Notes: a model not told the origin generated them from the sequence alone. Shown: positions 1-9,433, numbered from the stretch's first letter. The stretch: 63,234 nucleotides of DNA from Modicisalibacter coralii (GCF_004117855.1 NZ_QWBW01000031.1:1-63234); one strand, 5' to 3'. Program-made: numbers and translations.

Positions 1-11
1 GGCCGGATCAT
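1..11 (-). CDS. tnpB: IS66 TnpB, first codons only
   Basis: An ATG at 11-9 overlaps the stop codon of the upstream tnpA (ATGA) and reads Met-Ile-Arg before leaving the window. IS66 TnpB proteins often start Met-Ile followed by Arg or Pro, and the tnpA/tnpB overlap is characteristic. Only three complete codons are visible, so the call rests on position. Confidence 0.45.
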
Positions 12-217
12 CGGGCCACCTCCACGGCGACGAAGCGCTTCGGGCGATGACGCGGCGGCACCGGCACACCCTGCACCACCAGACGTTGCTCCCAGGCCAG
101 CAACGCCGCCAACGCCAGTTCCTGCTCCTCGGCATACTCGCTCAGCGACAGTTGCCGGGATGAGGCATGAAATAGATGGCCCAGCCAGTAGGCCTGTGTC
201 GAGGTCAGCTCGTTCAT
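8..217 (-). CDS. tnpA: IS66 accessory protein TnpA-like (69 aa)
   Basis: This short protein starts MNELTSTQAYWLGHL and ends with a Pro/Arg-rich stretch followed by RFVAVEV. It resembles IS66 TnpA, a small helix-turn-helix accessory protein of transposition whose C-terminus carries an F-x-x-V-like strand. I chose the ATG at 217 because a good ribosome-binding site (GGAGGG) lies 5 bases upstream; a longer reading frame to 343 would start outside the element's inverted repeat. The gene lies wholly inside the IS end and overlaps tnpB by 4 bases. It is shorter than many TnpA proteins, so the family call is moderate. Confidence 0.6.
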   Translation of the reverse strand: MNELTSTQAYWLGHLFHASSRQLSLSEYAEEQELALAALLAWEQRLVVQGVPVPPRHRPKRFVAVEVAR

Positions 218-341
218 GGTGCCCTCCTTCATGATGGGAGGCACCAGTCTGTCGTTGATGAATCGTGCCCGGAAGATGGGGTTTATGGAGCGCTTACCAA
301 CTCCCGACAAGCATGGGAGCGATACCGAATCTACGCACAAC

Positions 342-369
342 AAAAAAGCCGCCCTAAAAGGCGGCTTTT
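342..369 (-). terminator. Terminator of the tRNA-Phe-Gln-Thr operon
   Basis: A 7-bp stem (AGCCGCC/GGCGGCT) with a 6-base loop is flanked by A-runs on one side and T-runs on the other. It can work in both directions and sits just downstream of tRNA-Thr on the minus strand. Confidence 0.8.
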
Positions 370-404
370 AAAATCTGTAAGCGCTTGATTTGGCGGCGCT
401 TAGT

Positions 405-480
<76 letters not shown>

Positions 481-496
481 GCCAAATGCGTCGGCG

Positions 497-571
497 TGGC
501 TGGGGTAGCAGGACTCGAACCTGCGAATGCCGATACCAAAAACCGGTGCCTTACCACTTGGCTATACCCCA
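497..571 (-). tRNA. tRNA-Gln(TTG)
   Basis: A 75-nt cloverleaf with acceptor TGGGGTA/TACCCCA, weak first pair as in other glutamine tRNAs, anticodon loop TTTTGGT (anticodon TTG, reads CAA) and encoded CCA. It is the middle gene of the operon. Confidence 0.95.
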
Positions 572-577
572 GCAGTG

Positions 578-653
578 TGGTGGCCAGAGACGGAATCGAA
601 CCGCCGACACGAGGATTTTCAATCCACTGCTCTACCGACTGAGCTATCTGGCC
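578..653 (-). tRNA. tRNA-Phe(GAA)
   Basis: A 76-nt cloverleaf with acceptor GGCCAGA/TCTGGCC, anticodon loop TTGAAAA (anticodon GAA) and encoded CCA. The anticodon stem reads GTGGA/TCCTC, leaving a T-T mismatch at position 28-42 where many gammaproteobacteria have G-C. The rest of the fold is normal, so I treat the gene as functional. Confidence 0.95.
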
Positions 654-670
654 GCTGCCAACGGGGACGT

Positions 671-699
671 ATTAAACCGTAAAGCCCCGTGCCGGTCAA
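671..699 (-). promoter_or_regulatory. Sigma-70 promoter of the tRNA operon
   Basis: On the minus strand, TTGACC (-35, 699-694) and TTTAAT (-10, 676-671) are separated by 17 bases, about 20 bases upstream of tRNA-Phe. A GC-rich discriminator (CGTCCCCG) follows, as in stringently controlled stable-RNA promoters. Confidence 0.75.
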
Positions 700-747
700 C
701 CCTTTTCAATTCAAAAAGATGCTTTCCCTCCACGACACCGCCAGACA

Positions 748-1020
748 TCACTGCGACGGCGGTACATAGCCTTCGGCCTGGTCGGTCTCGCGGTTGTCGA
801 GGAAACGCTCCATCTGCTCCATGAGGTACTCGCGCGACTCGGGCTCGAGCAGATTGAGGTGCTTCTCGTTGATCAGTCGCGTCTGCTGCGCCTGCCACTC
901 GTCCCAGGCCTGCTTGGAAACGGTTCGCTGGATCTCCAGTCCCTTCTCGCCGGGCAGTGGCGGGAACGGCAGGGCTTCGAGCTCCTGCTGGTACTTGCGG
1001 CAGAACACGGTCTGGGTCAT
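748..1020 (-). CDS. yggX: Fe(2+)-trafficking / oxidative-damage protection protein YggX
   Basis: This 90-residue protein starts [15 protein letters not shown] and contains the [11 protein letters not shown] and [18 protein letters not shown] stretches that define the YggX family. YggX is a small cytosolic protein that helps protect iron-sulfur enzymes from oxidative damage; the conserved Cys7 is present. The ATG at 1020 overlaps the stop of mutY (ATGA), so the two are translationally coupled. The mutY-yggX pair is conserved in E. coli and its relatives, and MutY itself holds an iron-sulfur cluster. Confidence 0.95.
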   Translation of the reverse strand: MTQTVFCRKYQQELEALPFPPLPGEKGLEIQRTVSKQAWDEWQAQQTRLINEKHLNLLEPESREYLMEQMERFLDNRETDQAEGYVPPSQ

Positions 1021-2117
1021 GGCGTTGTCTCCTCGGCTTGTGTCAGGTTGCCGGCCAACGTCTCCAGCAGCGTCTTGACCGGAGCCGCCAGCCCGACGTT
1101 GGCGGGTTGTGCCAGGTCGTACCACAGCCGACCGCTTTCCGCGACAATCCCTGGCTCGCGCGTCAGCCAGACCGGTTGCGGCACGATCTGCAGCCGGAAA
1201 TGGCTGAAGGTATGCGTGAACGGCGCCCAGGCCTTGCCGCGCCGAGCATGTGCCACATGACAGGCTAACCAGTCATCCAGCGCGGCGTCATCCTCGAACT
1301 GAGGAAAGCACCACAATCCCCCCCACAAGCCGCTGGGCGGCCGGCGCTCGAGCAGCACGCGACCCGCGGGGTCGCACAGCAGCAGCATCAGCGTACGCCG
1401 CTCGGGCAGCGCCTTGCGCGGCTTGGACTCGGGAAAGCGCCGCTCCTCGCCGCGGGCGTGAGCCACGCAGACGTCCTCGAAGGGACACAGCAGGCAACTG
1501 GGCTTGCCCCGGGTACACAGCGTCGCCCCCAGGTCCATCATCGCCTGCGCGTAGTCGGCCACCCGCGAGTCGGGCGTGTAATGCTCGGCCAGCCGCCACA
1601 GCTCGCGGCTCACCGCGGTCTTGCCGGGCCAGCCCTGGACCGCGTGCAGCCGCGCCAGCACGCGCTTGACGTTGCCGTCGAGAATCACCGCGCGCCGACC
1701 GGTGCTGATGCCGATGATCGCCCCGGCGGTCGACAGACCGATCCCCGGCAGCGCGGCCATGGCCTCGAGGCTGTGCACGGGAAATTCACCGTCGTGCTCG
1801 TCGACCACGCACTGCGCCGCCCGGTGCAGGTTGCGCGCCCGTGCGTAGTAGCCCAGCCCGGTCCACAGGTGAAGCACCTCGTCGACCTCGGCGCGGGCCA
1901 GCGCCTCGACGTCCGGAAAGCGCGCCATGAAGCGTTCGTAGTAGGGGATCACCGTGGCGACCTGAGTCTGCTGGAGCATGATCTCCGAGACCCAGACTCG
2001 ATAAGGGGTCTTGTCCTGCTGCCAGGGCAGGCTCTTGCGACCGTGGCGATCGAACCAGTCGAGCAGGCGCGACTGGAAGGCCTGCGGGGTCAGGTCGATG
2101 GGCTGGGATGGCGTCAT
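1017..2117 (-). CDS. mutY: Adenine DNA glycosylase MutY
   Basis: MutY (366 aa) removes adenine mispaired with 8-oxoguanine. The catalytic Glu lies in [10 protein letters not shown] (E45). The helix-hairpin-helix is [12 protein letters not shown], where most homologues have Arg instead of the Leu before Ser. The catalytic Asp is in ILDGNVKR (D147). A [4Fe-4S] cluster is formed by C201-x6-C208-x2-C211-x5-C217. The C-terminal third is the NUDIX-like domain that senses 8-oxoG ([19 protein letters not shown]). It is the first gene of the mutY-yggX pair. A strong terminator lies just upstream, so its own promoter must be close to the start or it depends on read-through. Confidence 0.97.
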   Translation of the reverse strand: MTPSQPIDLTPQAFQSRLLDWFDRHGRKSLPWQQDKTPYRVWVSEIMLQQTQVATVIPYYERFMARFPDVEALARAEVDEVLHLWTGLGYYARARNLHRAAQCVVDEHDGEFPVHSLEAMAALPGIGLSTAGAIIGISTGRRAVILDGNVKRVLARLHAVQGWPGKTAVSRELWRLAEHYTPDSRVADYAQAMMDLGATLCTRGKPSCLLCPFEDVCVAHARGEERRFPESKPRKALPERRTLMLLLCDPAGRVLLERRPPSGLWGGLWCFPQFEDDAALDDWLACHVAHARRGKAWAPFTHTFSHFRLQIVPQPVWLTREPGIVAESGRLWYDLAQPANVGLAAPVKTLLETLAGNLTQAEETTP

Positions 2118-2133
2118 GGGCGCAGCGTCCCAT

Positions 2134-2161
2134 AAAAAAGCGCCGACGCGAAGGTCGGCGC
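2134..2161 (-). terminator. Terminator after asmA
   Basis: On the minus strand a perfect 8-bp stem GCGCCGAC/GTCGGCGC with a 6-base loop is followed by six T residues. It lies 20 bases past the asmA stop and 17 bases before the mutY start. Confidence 0.9.
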
Positions 2162-2181
2162 AGGACTGGCTTGCATGATAG

Positions 2182-4500
2182 TCACTTCAATAGACCACGG
2201 ATGGCGTTGCGAAGTTCCTCGGAAGATTTGTCACCGAGTTTTTCATTGAGTTTCTCGCCGAGCTTGTCGACGGCCTTCTTCTGGGCCTCGTCCTTGGCGA
2301 GGTTGGTCAGCGTCTGCTGGAAGGCCTGGCGATCGAAGGCGCACCACTGCCCCGGCTCGCCGGACAGCTCACCCTCGCAGTGCACGGGCAGCGGCACCTT
2401 CTCGAGCCGCGGATTGACCTTGCAGGCGGCATCGGCGGTATCCACGAAACGAGCCCGGGCGTCGTAGTCGAAGCGCTGGGTGGGCAGGTTGACCTGGCCC
2501 TTGCCGGTCAGTTCGATGCCGGGGATGCTGATCAGCAGGTCGTCGTTGTGGATGACGCCGTCGACCACCTTGGCACTGCCCTTGATCTGGTCGAAGCGGG
2601 TATCCGGACTCCAGTCGCGGCTGGTGGTCTCGCCCTCCAGCATGGCCACCGCGGTGCACAGCTCCCGCGAGACGTTGACCTTGAACACCGCACCGTCACT
2701 GACGCGGAAGTCGACCTTGCCGTCGAGATTGCGCAGCAGGGTGTCGGCATGGTTGGTCTGCGAGGTGAAGTCGCCGTTGACGTTGAGCCGGCCACGCAAC
2801 GGCGAAGGCTTGCCGCTGTAGTCCTCGACCAGCGGCACGAGCTGCACGCCGTCGAGTTTCTCGCTGAACGACCAGCGGATCGGCGACTGACGCACGTCGA
2901 GACCGGCCTCGGCATGCAGCGTGCCGTCGTAGAGCCGGCTGTCGAGCCGCTCGAGCGAAAGCCGACCGCCGCTGCCGGCGAGCGCCAGCGACGGCTTGTC
3001 GAGAGTCAGGCCCTTGACCGTGAGGCTGTCCAGGGCGAGCTGACCATCGAGGGAAAGATCGCGCAGCGCCGCCGTCGGCACCAGATCGGCCGCTTGCGCC
3101 GCCTCGGTCGCCGCATAGGCCGGCGCCACCCCCAGCGTACGCAGCAGCGCGGCGGTGTCATCCTGAGGCGCAGCCTGAGTGCGCGACGGCAGGTAGGCGT
3201 CCAGGTCGAGCTTGTCGCCCTGCAGATCGAAACTCAGCGAGCGACCGTCGAGGCCGGCCCCCAGCGAGCCGGTCAGCGTGGTGTCGTCCACGACCAGGGT
3301 CAGATTGGAGAGCGTCGCTCTGGACAGGTCGCCCGTCACCGGGCTGGTCAGTGCGACCTCGGAGAGCGCGTCCTCGTCGGCGGTGTCGAGGGCCACGCCG
3401 AAGCGCGTCAGCCAGGGGCGCAGCGACAGCGGCGCCAGCTTGACCTGCCCGGAATAGTGCAGTGCGTCGCTCAACTGGCTAACCGTCAGGACGCCGGTCA
3501 GCTTGAGCCCATCGTCACCGGTCAGCGACAGGTCACTGAGCCGCGCGGTCTGTTCCTGGGTATTGGCCTCGGCGACGAACGACGACGCCAGCGAGAGCGG
3601 CTTGTCGCCGAGCGCGGGGTGCGCCAGTTCGGCATCGACCTGGGCAGCGTCGAGCCGGTAATGCCCGCCCCGGGTGTCGGCGGTGAGCTTGCCGGCCTCG
3701 ACATCGAGCGTCTGTTCGCGATCCTTGGAGGCGGCCAGGCTGGTGCGAGTCTCCAGCGACGGCCCTTCCAGCACGTAGCGGCCGTCGTTGAGGCCCAGCC
3801 GTACCTTGCTCTTGAAGTCCACCTGACTGCTCAGCTCGGGCGCGGTGCTGTCGACGACGAAATGCGTCTGCAGCGGGAAGGCGTTGACCGGATTGACGTC
3901 GCGGCCGGTCAACGAGAGATCGCGCACGGTCAGATCCAGGTCGCTGGACCGGTCGACATAATGCACCCGACTGTTGCGCACCTCGATGCTGGCGATGTCG
4001 AGGGCCACCGCGGGATCGCTGGACGCCTGCATCGCGGGGCCGGCCGAGGCCGGCGCCAGCGCACTCTCGGCCTTGTCGCCGGAGCCGCCGAGCCGGTCGA
4101 GCAACTGCTCCCAGTTGCCATGGCCCTGCTCGTCACGCACCAGGTCGAGACGCATGCCGTCGAGCGTCACCCCGTCGATGGCGATCTCGCCGGACAGCAG
4201 CGGCGCGAAGGCCAGGCTGACCTCGCCGCGGTCGATGGCGGCGAACGCCTCGTTCTCGCGAGTCTGTTCGGGCAGCCAGGCACGCGCATCCTCGACGCTG
4301 ACACCGATACGCGGATAGAAGGACCAGTTGAGAGGGCCGTCCAGCGACAGGGTCAGCCCGGTCTGCTCGTGTACCGCCTCGACCAGACGCGGCTTGAGAT
4401 CGTTGGGGTCGAAGAAGGTGGTGACATACACCACCGCCGCCACGACCACCAATCCCAGTACGCCAACTGCCGCGAGCAGTATCCGTACCAGCCTCTTCAT
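2182..4500 (-). CDS. asmA: AsmA-family outer-membrane assembly/lipid-transfer protein
   Basis: This 772-residue protein starts [20 protein letters not shown], with one N-terminal membrane helix (about residues 5-28). The motif [20 protein letters not shown] follows, typical of the AsmA N-terminal domain. The rest is long beta-rich repeat sequence, as in bridge-like AsmA proteins thought to move or organise lipids between inner and outer membranes. The C-terminal AsmA domain includes [14 protein letters not shown] and [18 protein letters not shown]. The ATG overlaps the stop of the upstream acetyltransferase gene (ATGA). The frame stays open for about 1.1 kb more upstream, but that extension is antisense to hisB and lacks AsmA similarity. 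Confidence 0.92.
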   Translation of the reverse strand: MKRLVRILLAAVGVLGLVVVAAVVYVTTFFDPNDLKPRLVEAVHEQTGLTLSLDGPLNWSFYPRIGVSVEDARAWLPEQTRENEAFAAIDRGEVSLAFAPLLSGEIAIDGVTLDGMRLDLVRDEQGHGNWEQLLDRLGGSGDKAESALAPASAGPAMQASSDPAVALDIASIEVRNSRVHYVDRSSDLDLTVRDLSLTGRDVNPVNAFPLQTHFVVDSTAPELSSQVDFKSKVRLGLNDGRYVLEGPSLETRTSLAASKDREQTLDVEAGKLTADTRGGHYRLDAAQVDAELAHPALGDKPLSLASSFVAEANTQEQTARLSDLSLTGDDGLKLTGVLTVSQLSDALHYSGQVKLAPLSLRPWLTRFGVALDTADEDALSEVALTSPVTGDLSRATLSNLTLVVDDTTLTGSLGAGLDGRSLSFDLQGDKLDLDAYLPSRTQAAPQDDTAALLRTLGVAPAYAATEAAQAADLVPTAALRDLSLDGQLALDSLTVKGLTLDKPSLALAGSGGRLSLERLDSRLYDGTLHAEAGLDVRQSPIRWSFSEKLDGVQLVPLVEDYSGKPSPLRGRLNVNGDFTSQTNHADTLLRNLDGKVDFRVSDGAVFKVNVSRELCTAVAMLEGETTSRDWSPDTRFDQIKGSAKVVDGVIHNDDLLISIPGIELTGKGQVNLPTQRFDYDARARFVDTADAACKVNPRLEKVPLPVHCEGELSGEPGQWCAFDRQAFQQTLTNLAKDEAQKKAVDKLGEKLNEKLGDKSSEELRNAIRGLLK

Positions 4501-4949
4501 TGGCTTCCTCCTGGAGCGGATGTCTTGAGTTCGAAAAAGCTGCCGCTCTCCTCGAGCCGGTACCCCATCCGCACCAGCAACAGCTGGCTTTCCAACGGCA
4601 GATGGACGATCTCGATGCGCAGCGGGGTGTCGGTGTCGCCGGCAGCGGCGGCCACCAGCGCCATCAGCCGCGAGCCGACGCCGCGGCGGCGCGTGGTCTT
4701 GCGCACGCAGAAATGCGACATCCACCAGGCCTCGGGTGTCTTGCGCACGCTCACCGCGCCGAGCAGACGGTCGTTGAACAGCGCGCCGTGAAAGACGCCG
4801 CCCTCCTCGAGGTGCTGGCGAATGAAGTCGTCGGCGGGCGCCGGCAGCCAGTCGGGGGCAGCGTCGTGATAGATCCGCGACAGGTCCAGCGCGACCCGGG
4901 GCTCGGCTTCCCAGCGCGCGTGATCGACTTCCTCCAATGTGACCGGCAT
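4497..4949 (-). CDS. GNAT protein of the PanZ/PanM type (aspartate decarboxylase maturation factor-like)
   Basis: This 150-residue GCN5-type acetyltransferase has the acetyl-CoA-binding motif [15 protein letters not shown] (about residues 78-92), preceded by [12 protein letters not shown]. Both stretches closely match PanM/PanZ (E. coli RLRVREVTRRRGVGQYLL). PanM uses bound acetyl-CoA to promote self-cleavage of pro-PanD in pantothenate synthesis. I chose [10 protein letters not shown] at 4949 because a frame-extended start would overlap the his promoter. The gene overlaps asmA by 4 bases, a pairing also seen in pseudomonads. Its role in PanD maturation here is inferred from similarity only. 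Confidence 0.7.
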   Translation of the reverse strand: MPVTLEEVDHARWEAEPRVALDLSRIYHDAAPDWLPAPADDFIRQHLEEGGVFHGALFNDRLLGAVSVRKTPEAWWMSHFCVRKTTRRRGVGSRLMALVAAAAGDTDTPLRIEIVHLPLESQLLLVRMGYRLEESGSFFELKTSAPGGSQ

Positions 4950-5024
4950 GCCTATTCTCCCGTGGGCGGGATGTCGCTCCCGTCTTGAGCCCCCGCATTG
5001 TAGCGGATGGCCAGTGCGATTCTC

Positions 5025-5030
5025 TATAAT
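5025..5030 (+). promoter_or_regulatory. Candidate -10 box of the his operon
   Basis: A perfect TATAAT lies about 105 bases before hisB. No good -35 is spaced correctly; TTGTAG at 4998 is 21 bases away, so the promoter is tentative. I found no His-rich leader peptide or attenuator in the 100-base leader. Confidence 0.45.
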
Positions 5031-5133
5031 GGCAGGCTCGGCAGGGGCACCGGGCCGGATGGCGGCACGCGTCATCGGCAGTGCCCCTGATCATCAGTGC
5101 CCGGCGCGCGAGCGCCCGGAGGGAGAGCGGTCC

Positions 5134-5727
5134 ATGCCCGAGCGCATCGCCACGGTGTCGCGAGACACCTCGGAAACCCAGATCACGGTCACCATCAACC
5201 TGGACGGCCAGGGGCGCTTCAACGCCGAGACCGGCGTGCCGTTCCTCGATCACATGCTCGACCAGATCGCGCGCCACGGCCTGATCGACCTGGACATCGA
5301 GGCCAAGGGCGACCTGCACATCGACGATCATCATACCGTCGAGGACATCGGCATCACCCTGGGCCAGGCCTTCGATCGGGCGATCGGCGACAAGCGCGGC
5401 ATCCGCCGCTACGGCCATGCCTACGTGCCGCTCGACGAGGCCCTGTCGCGGGTGGTGATCGACTTCTCCGGCCGCCCCGGCCTGGCCATGGACGTCGACT
5501 TCACCCGCGCCAGCATCGGCCGCCTGGACACCCAACTGTTCCAGGAATTCTTCCAGGGCTTCGTCAACCACGCCCGGGTGACCCTGCACATCGACAACCT
5601 CAAGGGCAGCAACGCCCACCATCAGGCCGAGACGATCTTCAAGGCCTTCGGCCGGGCGCTGCGCATGGCGGTGGAAGCCGACCCGCGCATGGCCGGCCAG
5701 ATGCCGTCCACCAAGGGCAGCCTTTGA
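5134..5727 (+). CDS. hisB: Imidazoleglycerol-phosphate dehydratase HisB
   Basis: This 197-residue monofunctional enzyme catalyses the sixth step of histidine synthesis, dehydrating IGP to imidazole-acetol phosphate. It has the two manganese-binding His motifs, [10 protein letters not shown] (H66, H67) and NAHHQAET near the C-terminus, plus [15 protein letters not shown]. The HisN-type phosphatase domain found in E. coli HisB is absent. The start at [10 protein letters not shown] is backed by a GGAGGGA ribosome-binding site 9 bases upstream. It leads a hisB-hisH-hisA-hisF operon. Confidence 0.97.
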   Translation: MPERIATVSRDTSETQITVTINLDGQGRFNAETGVPFLDHMLDQIARHGLIDLDIEAKGDLHIDDHHTVEDIGITLGQAFDRAIGDKRGIRRYGHAYVPLDEALSRVVIDFSGRPGLAMDVDFTRASIGRLDTQLFQEFFQGFVNHARVTLHIDNLKGSNAHHQAETIFKAFGRALRMAVEADPRMAGQMPSTKGSL

Positions 5728-5749
5728 TCACCAACCGCGAGGAGCGAGC

Positions 5750-6391
5750 ATGACGATCGCCGTCATCGACTATGGCATGGGCAACCTGCACTCCGTGGCC
5801 AAGGCCCTGGAGCACGTCACCCACGAACACGTGGTGATCACCCGCGACGCACGCTCCATTCGCGGTGCCACGCGCATCGTGCTGCCCGGCCAGGGTGCCA
5901 TGCGCGACTGCATGGGCGAACTGCAGCGCACGGAACTGCAGGGGCTGGTTCAGGAGATGCTCGCCGACCAGGCCAAGCCGCTGCTGGGCATCTGTGTCGG
6001 CCAGCAGATGCTCATGGACGCCAGCGAGGAAAACGGTGGCATCGAGTGCCTGCGCTTTCTGCCCGGCAGGGTGCGCCACTTCAGCCAGGCGATGCACGAT
6101 GCCGAGGGCCGCCGGCTCAAGGTGCCCCACATGGGCTGGAACCAGGTCGTCCAGCGTCACGCGCATCCGCTGTGGGACGGCATCGCCGACGAGACCCGCT
6201 TCTACTTCGTGCACGGCTACTATGTCGAGGCCGAGCGCGATGCGGACGTCTTCGGCACCACTCGCTACGGCGACGTCACCGCGCACGTGGCCACCGGCCG
6301 CGACACCGTCTTCGCGGTGCAGTTCCACCCCGAGAAGAGTGCCAGTGCCGGCCTGCGGCTGCTGGAAAACTTCGTCAACTGGGCGCCCTAG
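5750..6391 (+). CDS. hisH: Imidazole glycerol phosphate synthase, glutaminase subunit HisH
   Basis: HisH (213 aa) hydrolyses glutamine and channels ammonia to HisF. The class-I amidotransferase triad is intact: nucleophile C82 in LLGICVGQQM, and H193/E195 in VQFHPEKS. The oxyanion-strand motif PGQGAMRDCM is also present. It starts 22 bases after hisB behind GAGGAGCG. Its intact triad contrasts with the amidotransferase-like protein near 10 kb. Confidence 0.97.
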   Translation: MTIAVIDYGMGNLHSVAKALEHVTHEHVVITRDARSIRGATRIVLPGQGAMRDCMGELQRTELQGLVQEMLADQAKPLLGICVGQQMLMDASEENGGIECLRFLPGRVRHFSQAMHDAEGRRLKVPHMGWNQVVQRHAHPLWDGIADETRFYFVHGYYVEAERDADVFGTTRYGDVTAHVATGRDTVFAVQFHPEKSASAGLRLLENFVNWAP

Positions 6392-6485
6392 CCGGTCAAT
6401 CACCCGCTGGGTCTCGTGACACGGGCCTTCATCTCTCATCATCAAGCTGGACCAATCGCGCCCGGGGCGTGAACGAGGACACGAC

Positions 6486-7253
6486 ATGCTGGTTATTCCC
6501 GCCATCGATCTCAAGGACGGCCAATGCGTCCGCCTCAAGCAGGGGCGCATGGACGACGCCACCACCTATGGCGACGATCCGGTCGCCATGGCCGAGCGCT
6601 GGGTCGAGGCCGGCGCGCGGCGCCTGCATCTGGTCGATCTCAACGGCGCCTTCGAGGGCAAGCCGGTCAATGGCGGGGCGGTGACCGCCATCGCCCGCGC
6701 CTATCCGCAACTGCCGATCCAGATCGGCGGCGGGATCCGCTCGGCGGCGACCATCGAGCACTACCTGAACGCCGGCGTCTCCTACGTGATCATCGGCACC
6801 CAGGCGGTCAAGCAGCCGGCCTTCGTCAGCGAGATGTGCCGGCTGTTCGAGGGCCACGTGATCGTCGGCCTCGACGCCCGCGACGGCTTCGTCGCCACCG
6901 ACGGCTGGGCCGAGGTCTCGACGATCAAGGCCACCGAACTGGCCAAGCGCTTCGCCGACGACGGCGTGTCGTCGATCGTCTATACCGACATCGCTCGCGA
7001 CGGCATGATGCAGGGCGTCAACCTCGACGCCACCGTCGAGCTGGCCCGCGAGGGCGGCCTGCCGGTGATCGCGTCCGGCGGCGTCACCAATCTCGACGAC
7101 ATCCGCGGTCTGGCCGAGGTCGCCGATCAGGGCATTCTCGGTGCCATCACCGGTCGCGCCATCTACGAGGGCAGCCTCGACGTCGCCGAAGCGCAGCGAC
7201 TGTGCGACGCGATGGACGCCGAACGCGATACCCCCGCAACCCGCAAGGAGTGA
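6486..7253 (+). CDS. hisA: ProFAR isomerase HisA
   Basis: This 255-residue (beta-alpha)8-barrel opens the ProFAR ring in histidine synthesis. The catalytic Asp is D8 in [12 protein letters not shown]; phosphate-binding loops are QIGGGIRS and [25 protein letters not shown] carries the second-half Asp. A 94-base gap separates it from hisH with no terminator visible, and 5 bases separate it from hisF. Confidence 0.97.
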   Translation: MLVIPAIDLKDGQCVRLKQGRMDDATTYGDDPVAMAERWVEAGARRLHLVDLNGAFEGKPVNGGAVTAIARAYPQLPIQIGGGIRSAATIEHYLNAGVSYVIIGTQAVKQPAFVSEMCRLFEGHVIVGLDARDGFVATDGWAEVSTIKATELAKRFADDGVSSIVYTDIARDGMMQGVNLDATVELAREGGLPVIASGGVTNLDDIRGLAEVADQGILGAITGRAIYEGSLDVAEAQRLCDAMDAERDTPATRKE

Positions 7254-7258
7254 CGACC

Positions 7259-8032
7259 ATGGGCCTGGCCAAACGCATCATCCCCTGTCTCGACGTCGAC
7301 GCCGGCCGGGTGGTCAAGGGCGTCAATTTCGTCGGCATCCGCGACGCCGGCGACCCGGTGGAGATCGCCAAACGCTACAACCAGCAGGGCGCCGACGAGA
7401 TCACCTTCCTCGACATCACCGCCAGCCACGAGGACCGCGAAACCACCGTCGAGATGGTCGAGCGCATCGCCGGCGAGGTGTTCATCCCGCTGACCGTGGG
7501 GGGCGGCATCCGCACCTGCGAGGATATCCGCACCATGCTCAACGCCGGCGCGGACAAGGTCTCGATCAACACCGCCGCGGTGAACAACCCCGAGTTCGTG
7601 CACGAGGCCGCCGAACGCTTCGGCAGCCAGTGCATCGTGGTGGCGATCGACGCCAAGCGGGTCAGCGCCGACGGCGAACCGCTGCGCTGGGAGATCTTCA
7701 CCCATGGCGGACGCAAGCCCACCGGCCTCGATGCCATCGACTGGGCGCGCAAGATGGTCAACTACGGTGCCGGCGAACTGCTGCTCACCAGCATGGATCG
7801 CGATGGCACCAAGTCGGGCTTCGATCTGGAACTGACCCGGGCGATCTCCGATGCCGTGGCGGTGCCGGTGATCGCCTCCGGCGGGGTCGGCAACCTCGAT
7901 CACCTGGTGGAAGGCGTGACCCGGGGCGCCGCCGACGCGGTGCTCGCCGCGAGCATCTTCCACTTCGGCGAATACACCATCCCCGACGCCAAGCGCTACA
8001 TGAGCGAGCACGGCATCGAGATGCGGCTGTAG
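7259..8032 (+). CDS. hisF: Imidazole glycerol phosphate synthase, cyclase subunit HisF
   Basis: HisF (257 aa) is the (beta-alpha)8 cyclase that uses HisH-derived ammonia to form IGP and AICAR. The catalytic residues are D12 ([15 protein letters not shown]) and the Asp in [13 protein letters not shown]; phosphate loops are TVGGGIRTC and [13 protein letters not shown] chose MGLAKRIIP at 7259; the frame continues upstream through hisA but is not homologous there. The stop TAG ends directly at the stop of the convergent CHAD gene with no bases between. Confidence 0.97.
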   Translation: MGLAKRIIPCLDVDAGRVVKGVNFVGIRDAGDPVEIAKRYNQQGADEITFLDITASHEDRETTVEMVERIAGEVFIPLTVGGGIRTCEDIRTMLNAGADKVSINTAAVNNPEFVHEAAERFGSQCIVVAIDAKRVSADGEPLRWEIFTHGGRKPTGLDAIDWARKMVNYGAGELLLTSMDRDGTKSGFDLELTRAISDAVAVPVIASGGVGNLDHLVEGVTRGAADAVLAASIFHFGEYTIPDAKRYMSEHGIEMRL

Positions 8033-8803
8033 TCACAGCCAGCCGAGCTTCTCGGCCTGCTCGAGGCCCTCGTCGAGCTGTTGCTCGGCGAGGGCATGCA
8101 ACTCACCCATCAGCGGGTCGCGGCGTGATGCGTCCAGTGTCGCCTCCGCCTGCAGCCATGCCGCCAGATTGACCAGGTCGTGCTGACGGCCGAGCCGCTT
8201 GGCCAGGCGCTTGAGGCGGCGCGGATCGAGCTTGGGCGACTTGCCCTTGACCCCTTCACGCAGTGCCTGCTGATAGGTCAGATACTTCACCCACTTGCGC
8301 CAGCGGTGGCAAAGCGCGGGATCCCGGGACTCGGCACAGGTCGCGGCCAGCCGCCGGGCCTTGCGCCGGCTGCGCCGATAGCCGGCCTTGACCTGACGGC
8401 CTCTCAGCGGCTCGGCCCGCCAGTTGTCGGCCTCGCGGGCGAATTCGGCGTCGAGCACCCCCCGATCCGCACCGGCGGTCGCGTCGAGCGACGCGACCAG
8501 GGTGGCGCGCAGCCGGGCCACCACGGGACGCAGCTCGGGGCTCAGGCGCGGCAGCGCCCAACCCAGCATGGCATGGCGTACCCGGGCCTCGCGCGGGCCC
8601 TCCAGGGTCTTGGCGATCGCCCGCGGCGTGGCCTCGCGGGCCTTGATCGCCGCCTTGGGGCGCTCGACGCGCTGCAGCTGGCGGGCGGCTCGCAGCCGCT
8701 TGCAGGTCAGACGCAGCTCGTGCACGTCGTCATCGTCGAGCGGCGAGGCCAGCCGGGCACGGGCCTCGTCGATACGCGCCTGGGGCCATTGACGGTACTT
8801 CAC
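8033..8803 (-). CDS. CHAD-domain protein
   Basis: This 256-residue protein is mostly helical and very rich in Arg and Lys. It has the two CHAD signature regions, DDVHELRLTCKRLRAARQL near the N-terminus and LAKRLGRQHDLVNLAAWL near the C-terminus. CHAD domains are helical modules that bind polyphosphate through basic residues and often accompany CYTH phosphatase domains; no CYTH domain is present here. The start codon is GTG. It is the last of three minus-strand genes (alkyltransferase-like, DUF416, CHAD). The role is presumed to be polyphosphate binding. Confidence 0.8.
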   Translation of the reverse strand: MKYRQWPQARIDEARARLASPLDDDDVHELRLTCKRLRAARQLQRVERPKAAIKAREATPRAIAKTLEGPREARVRHAMLGWALPRLSPELRPVVARLRATLVASLDATAGADRGVLDAEFAREADNWRAEPLRGRQVKAGYRRSRRKARRLAATCAESRDPALCHRWRKWVKYLTYQQALREGVKGKSPKLDPRRLKRLAKRLGRQHDLVNLAAWLQAEATLDASRRDPLMGELHALAEQQLDEGLEQAEKLGWL

Positions 8804-8836
8804 GCTCGCCTCCCCGGCGCCCCTGGCGGGCGCCGA

Positions 8837-9433
8837 TCAGTCCAGACTCAGCCCGAGGTTGCTGACGCCGTCGTTACGCCCCAGACGGCGCAGCGCCTTG
8901 AGCGCCTCGCGATCGAGTCGCTGTTCGGCGGCTTCCAGCACCGCCGCCTGGAAGCCGCGCTCGTCGTCCATCAGCGGATGCTCGCGCAGGCGCGCGGCGG
9001 CCTGCTCGGCATCGTCGGCTTCGCTGCCTTCGGTCATTTCGATGTAGGCCTGCACGCCGCTCATCGACAGGCCACTGACCGCCTGGGGCGCGTCGGGCGT
9101 CTCGCTCTGCAGGGTATCGAGCAACGTGGCCAGTGCCATCACCGCTTCCACCGCCCGGCGCGCGCCGAAGCTGTCGTCGTCGCCGGGCGGCTCGAGCTCG
9201 ACGAGTTTCTCGGCCTGGCGGGCGAAATCGATCTTCGCCTCGCGCACCAGCAGCGCCTCCCAGGCCAGGTCGAGGATCACCCGCAGGGCCCGGGGATCGC
9301 CGACACCGCTCATCTGTGCATAAAGACCATAGTTGGGCAGCAGGCGTTCGCACAGCGCGGCCATGAAGGCCGCCTGCTGACGCCGATCGAGTTGCTTGAG
9401 GCGTGCCTTGAAGCCGCCCGCGGGTTTGCTCAT
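8837..9433 (-). CDS. YjaG family protein (DUF416)
   Basis: This 198-residue protein matches the YjaG/DUF416 pattern along its length: LCERLLPNYGLYAQMSGVGD, VILDLAWEALLVREAKIDF and a C-terminal SNLGLSLD (E. coli SNIGIIFQQ). It is predicted to be cytosolic and mainly helical. The molecular function of the family is not established. It lies 33 bases from both the alkyltransferase-like gene and the CHAD gene and is probably co-transcribed with them. Confidence 0.88.
   Translation of the reverse strand: MSKPAGGFKARLKQLDRRQQAAFMAALCERLLPNYGLYAQMSGVGDPRALRVILDLAWEALLVREAKIDFARQAEKLVELEPPGDDDSFGARRAVEAVMALATLLDTLQSETPDAPQAVSGLSMSGVQAYIEMTEGSEADDAEQAAARLREHPLMDDERGFQAAVLEAAEQRLDREALKALRRLGRNDGVSNLGLSLD

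Larger units (their letters stand above)
1..297 (-). mobile_element. IS66-family insertion sequence, left end (runs off window)
   Basis: Read on the minus strand, the element begins at 297 with GTAAGCGCTCCATAAACCCC. The GTAAGCG start is typical of IS66-family terminal inverted repeats. About 80 bases further in comes a TnpA-like ORF, then the ATG of a TnpB-like ORF overlapping the tnpA stop, which is the usual IS66 order tnpA-tnpB-tnpC. The other end and transposase lie outside the window, so completeness and the target-site duplication cannot be judged. If transposition was canonical, the 8 bases from 298 should be duplicated beyond the far end. Confidence 0.75.

Noticed and set aside
378..386. 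GTAAGCGCT on the plus strand, matching the first 9 bases of the IS66 end at 297
   Set aside because: Sequence to its right is the tRNA-Thr region, not an IS, and it pairs with GCGCTTA at 395-401 as a small hairpin, so it is not a second IS end.
5031..5133. His-leader attenuator before hisB
   Set aside because: The leader has no short ORF with a His codon run and no terminator hairpin with a T-tract.
2182..5622. 1146-codon minus-strand frame covering asmA and beyond
   Set aside because: Only the asmA part from 4500 down is homologous; the upstream part is antisense to hisB and overlaps the acetyltransferase gene.
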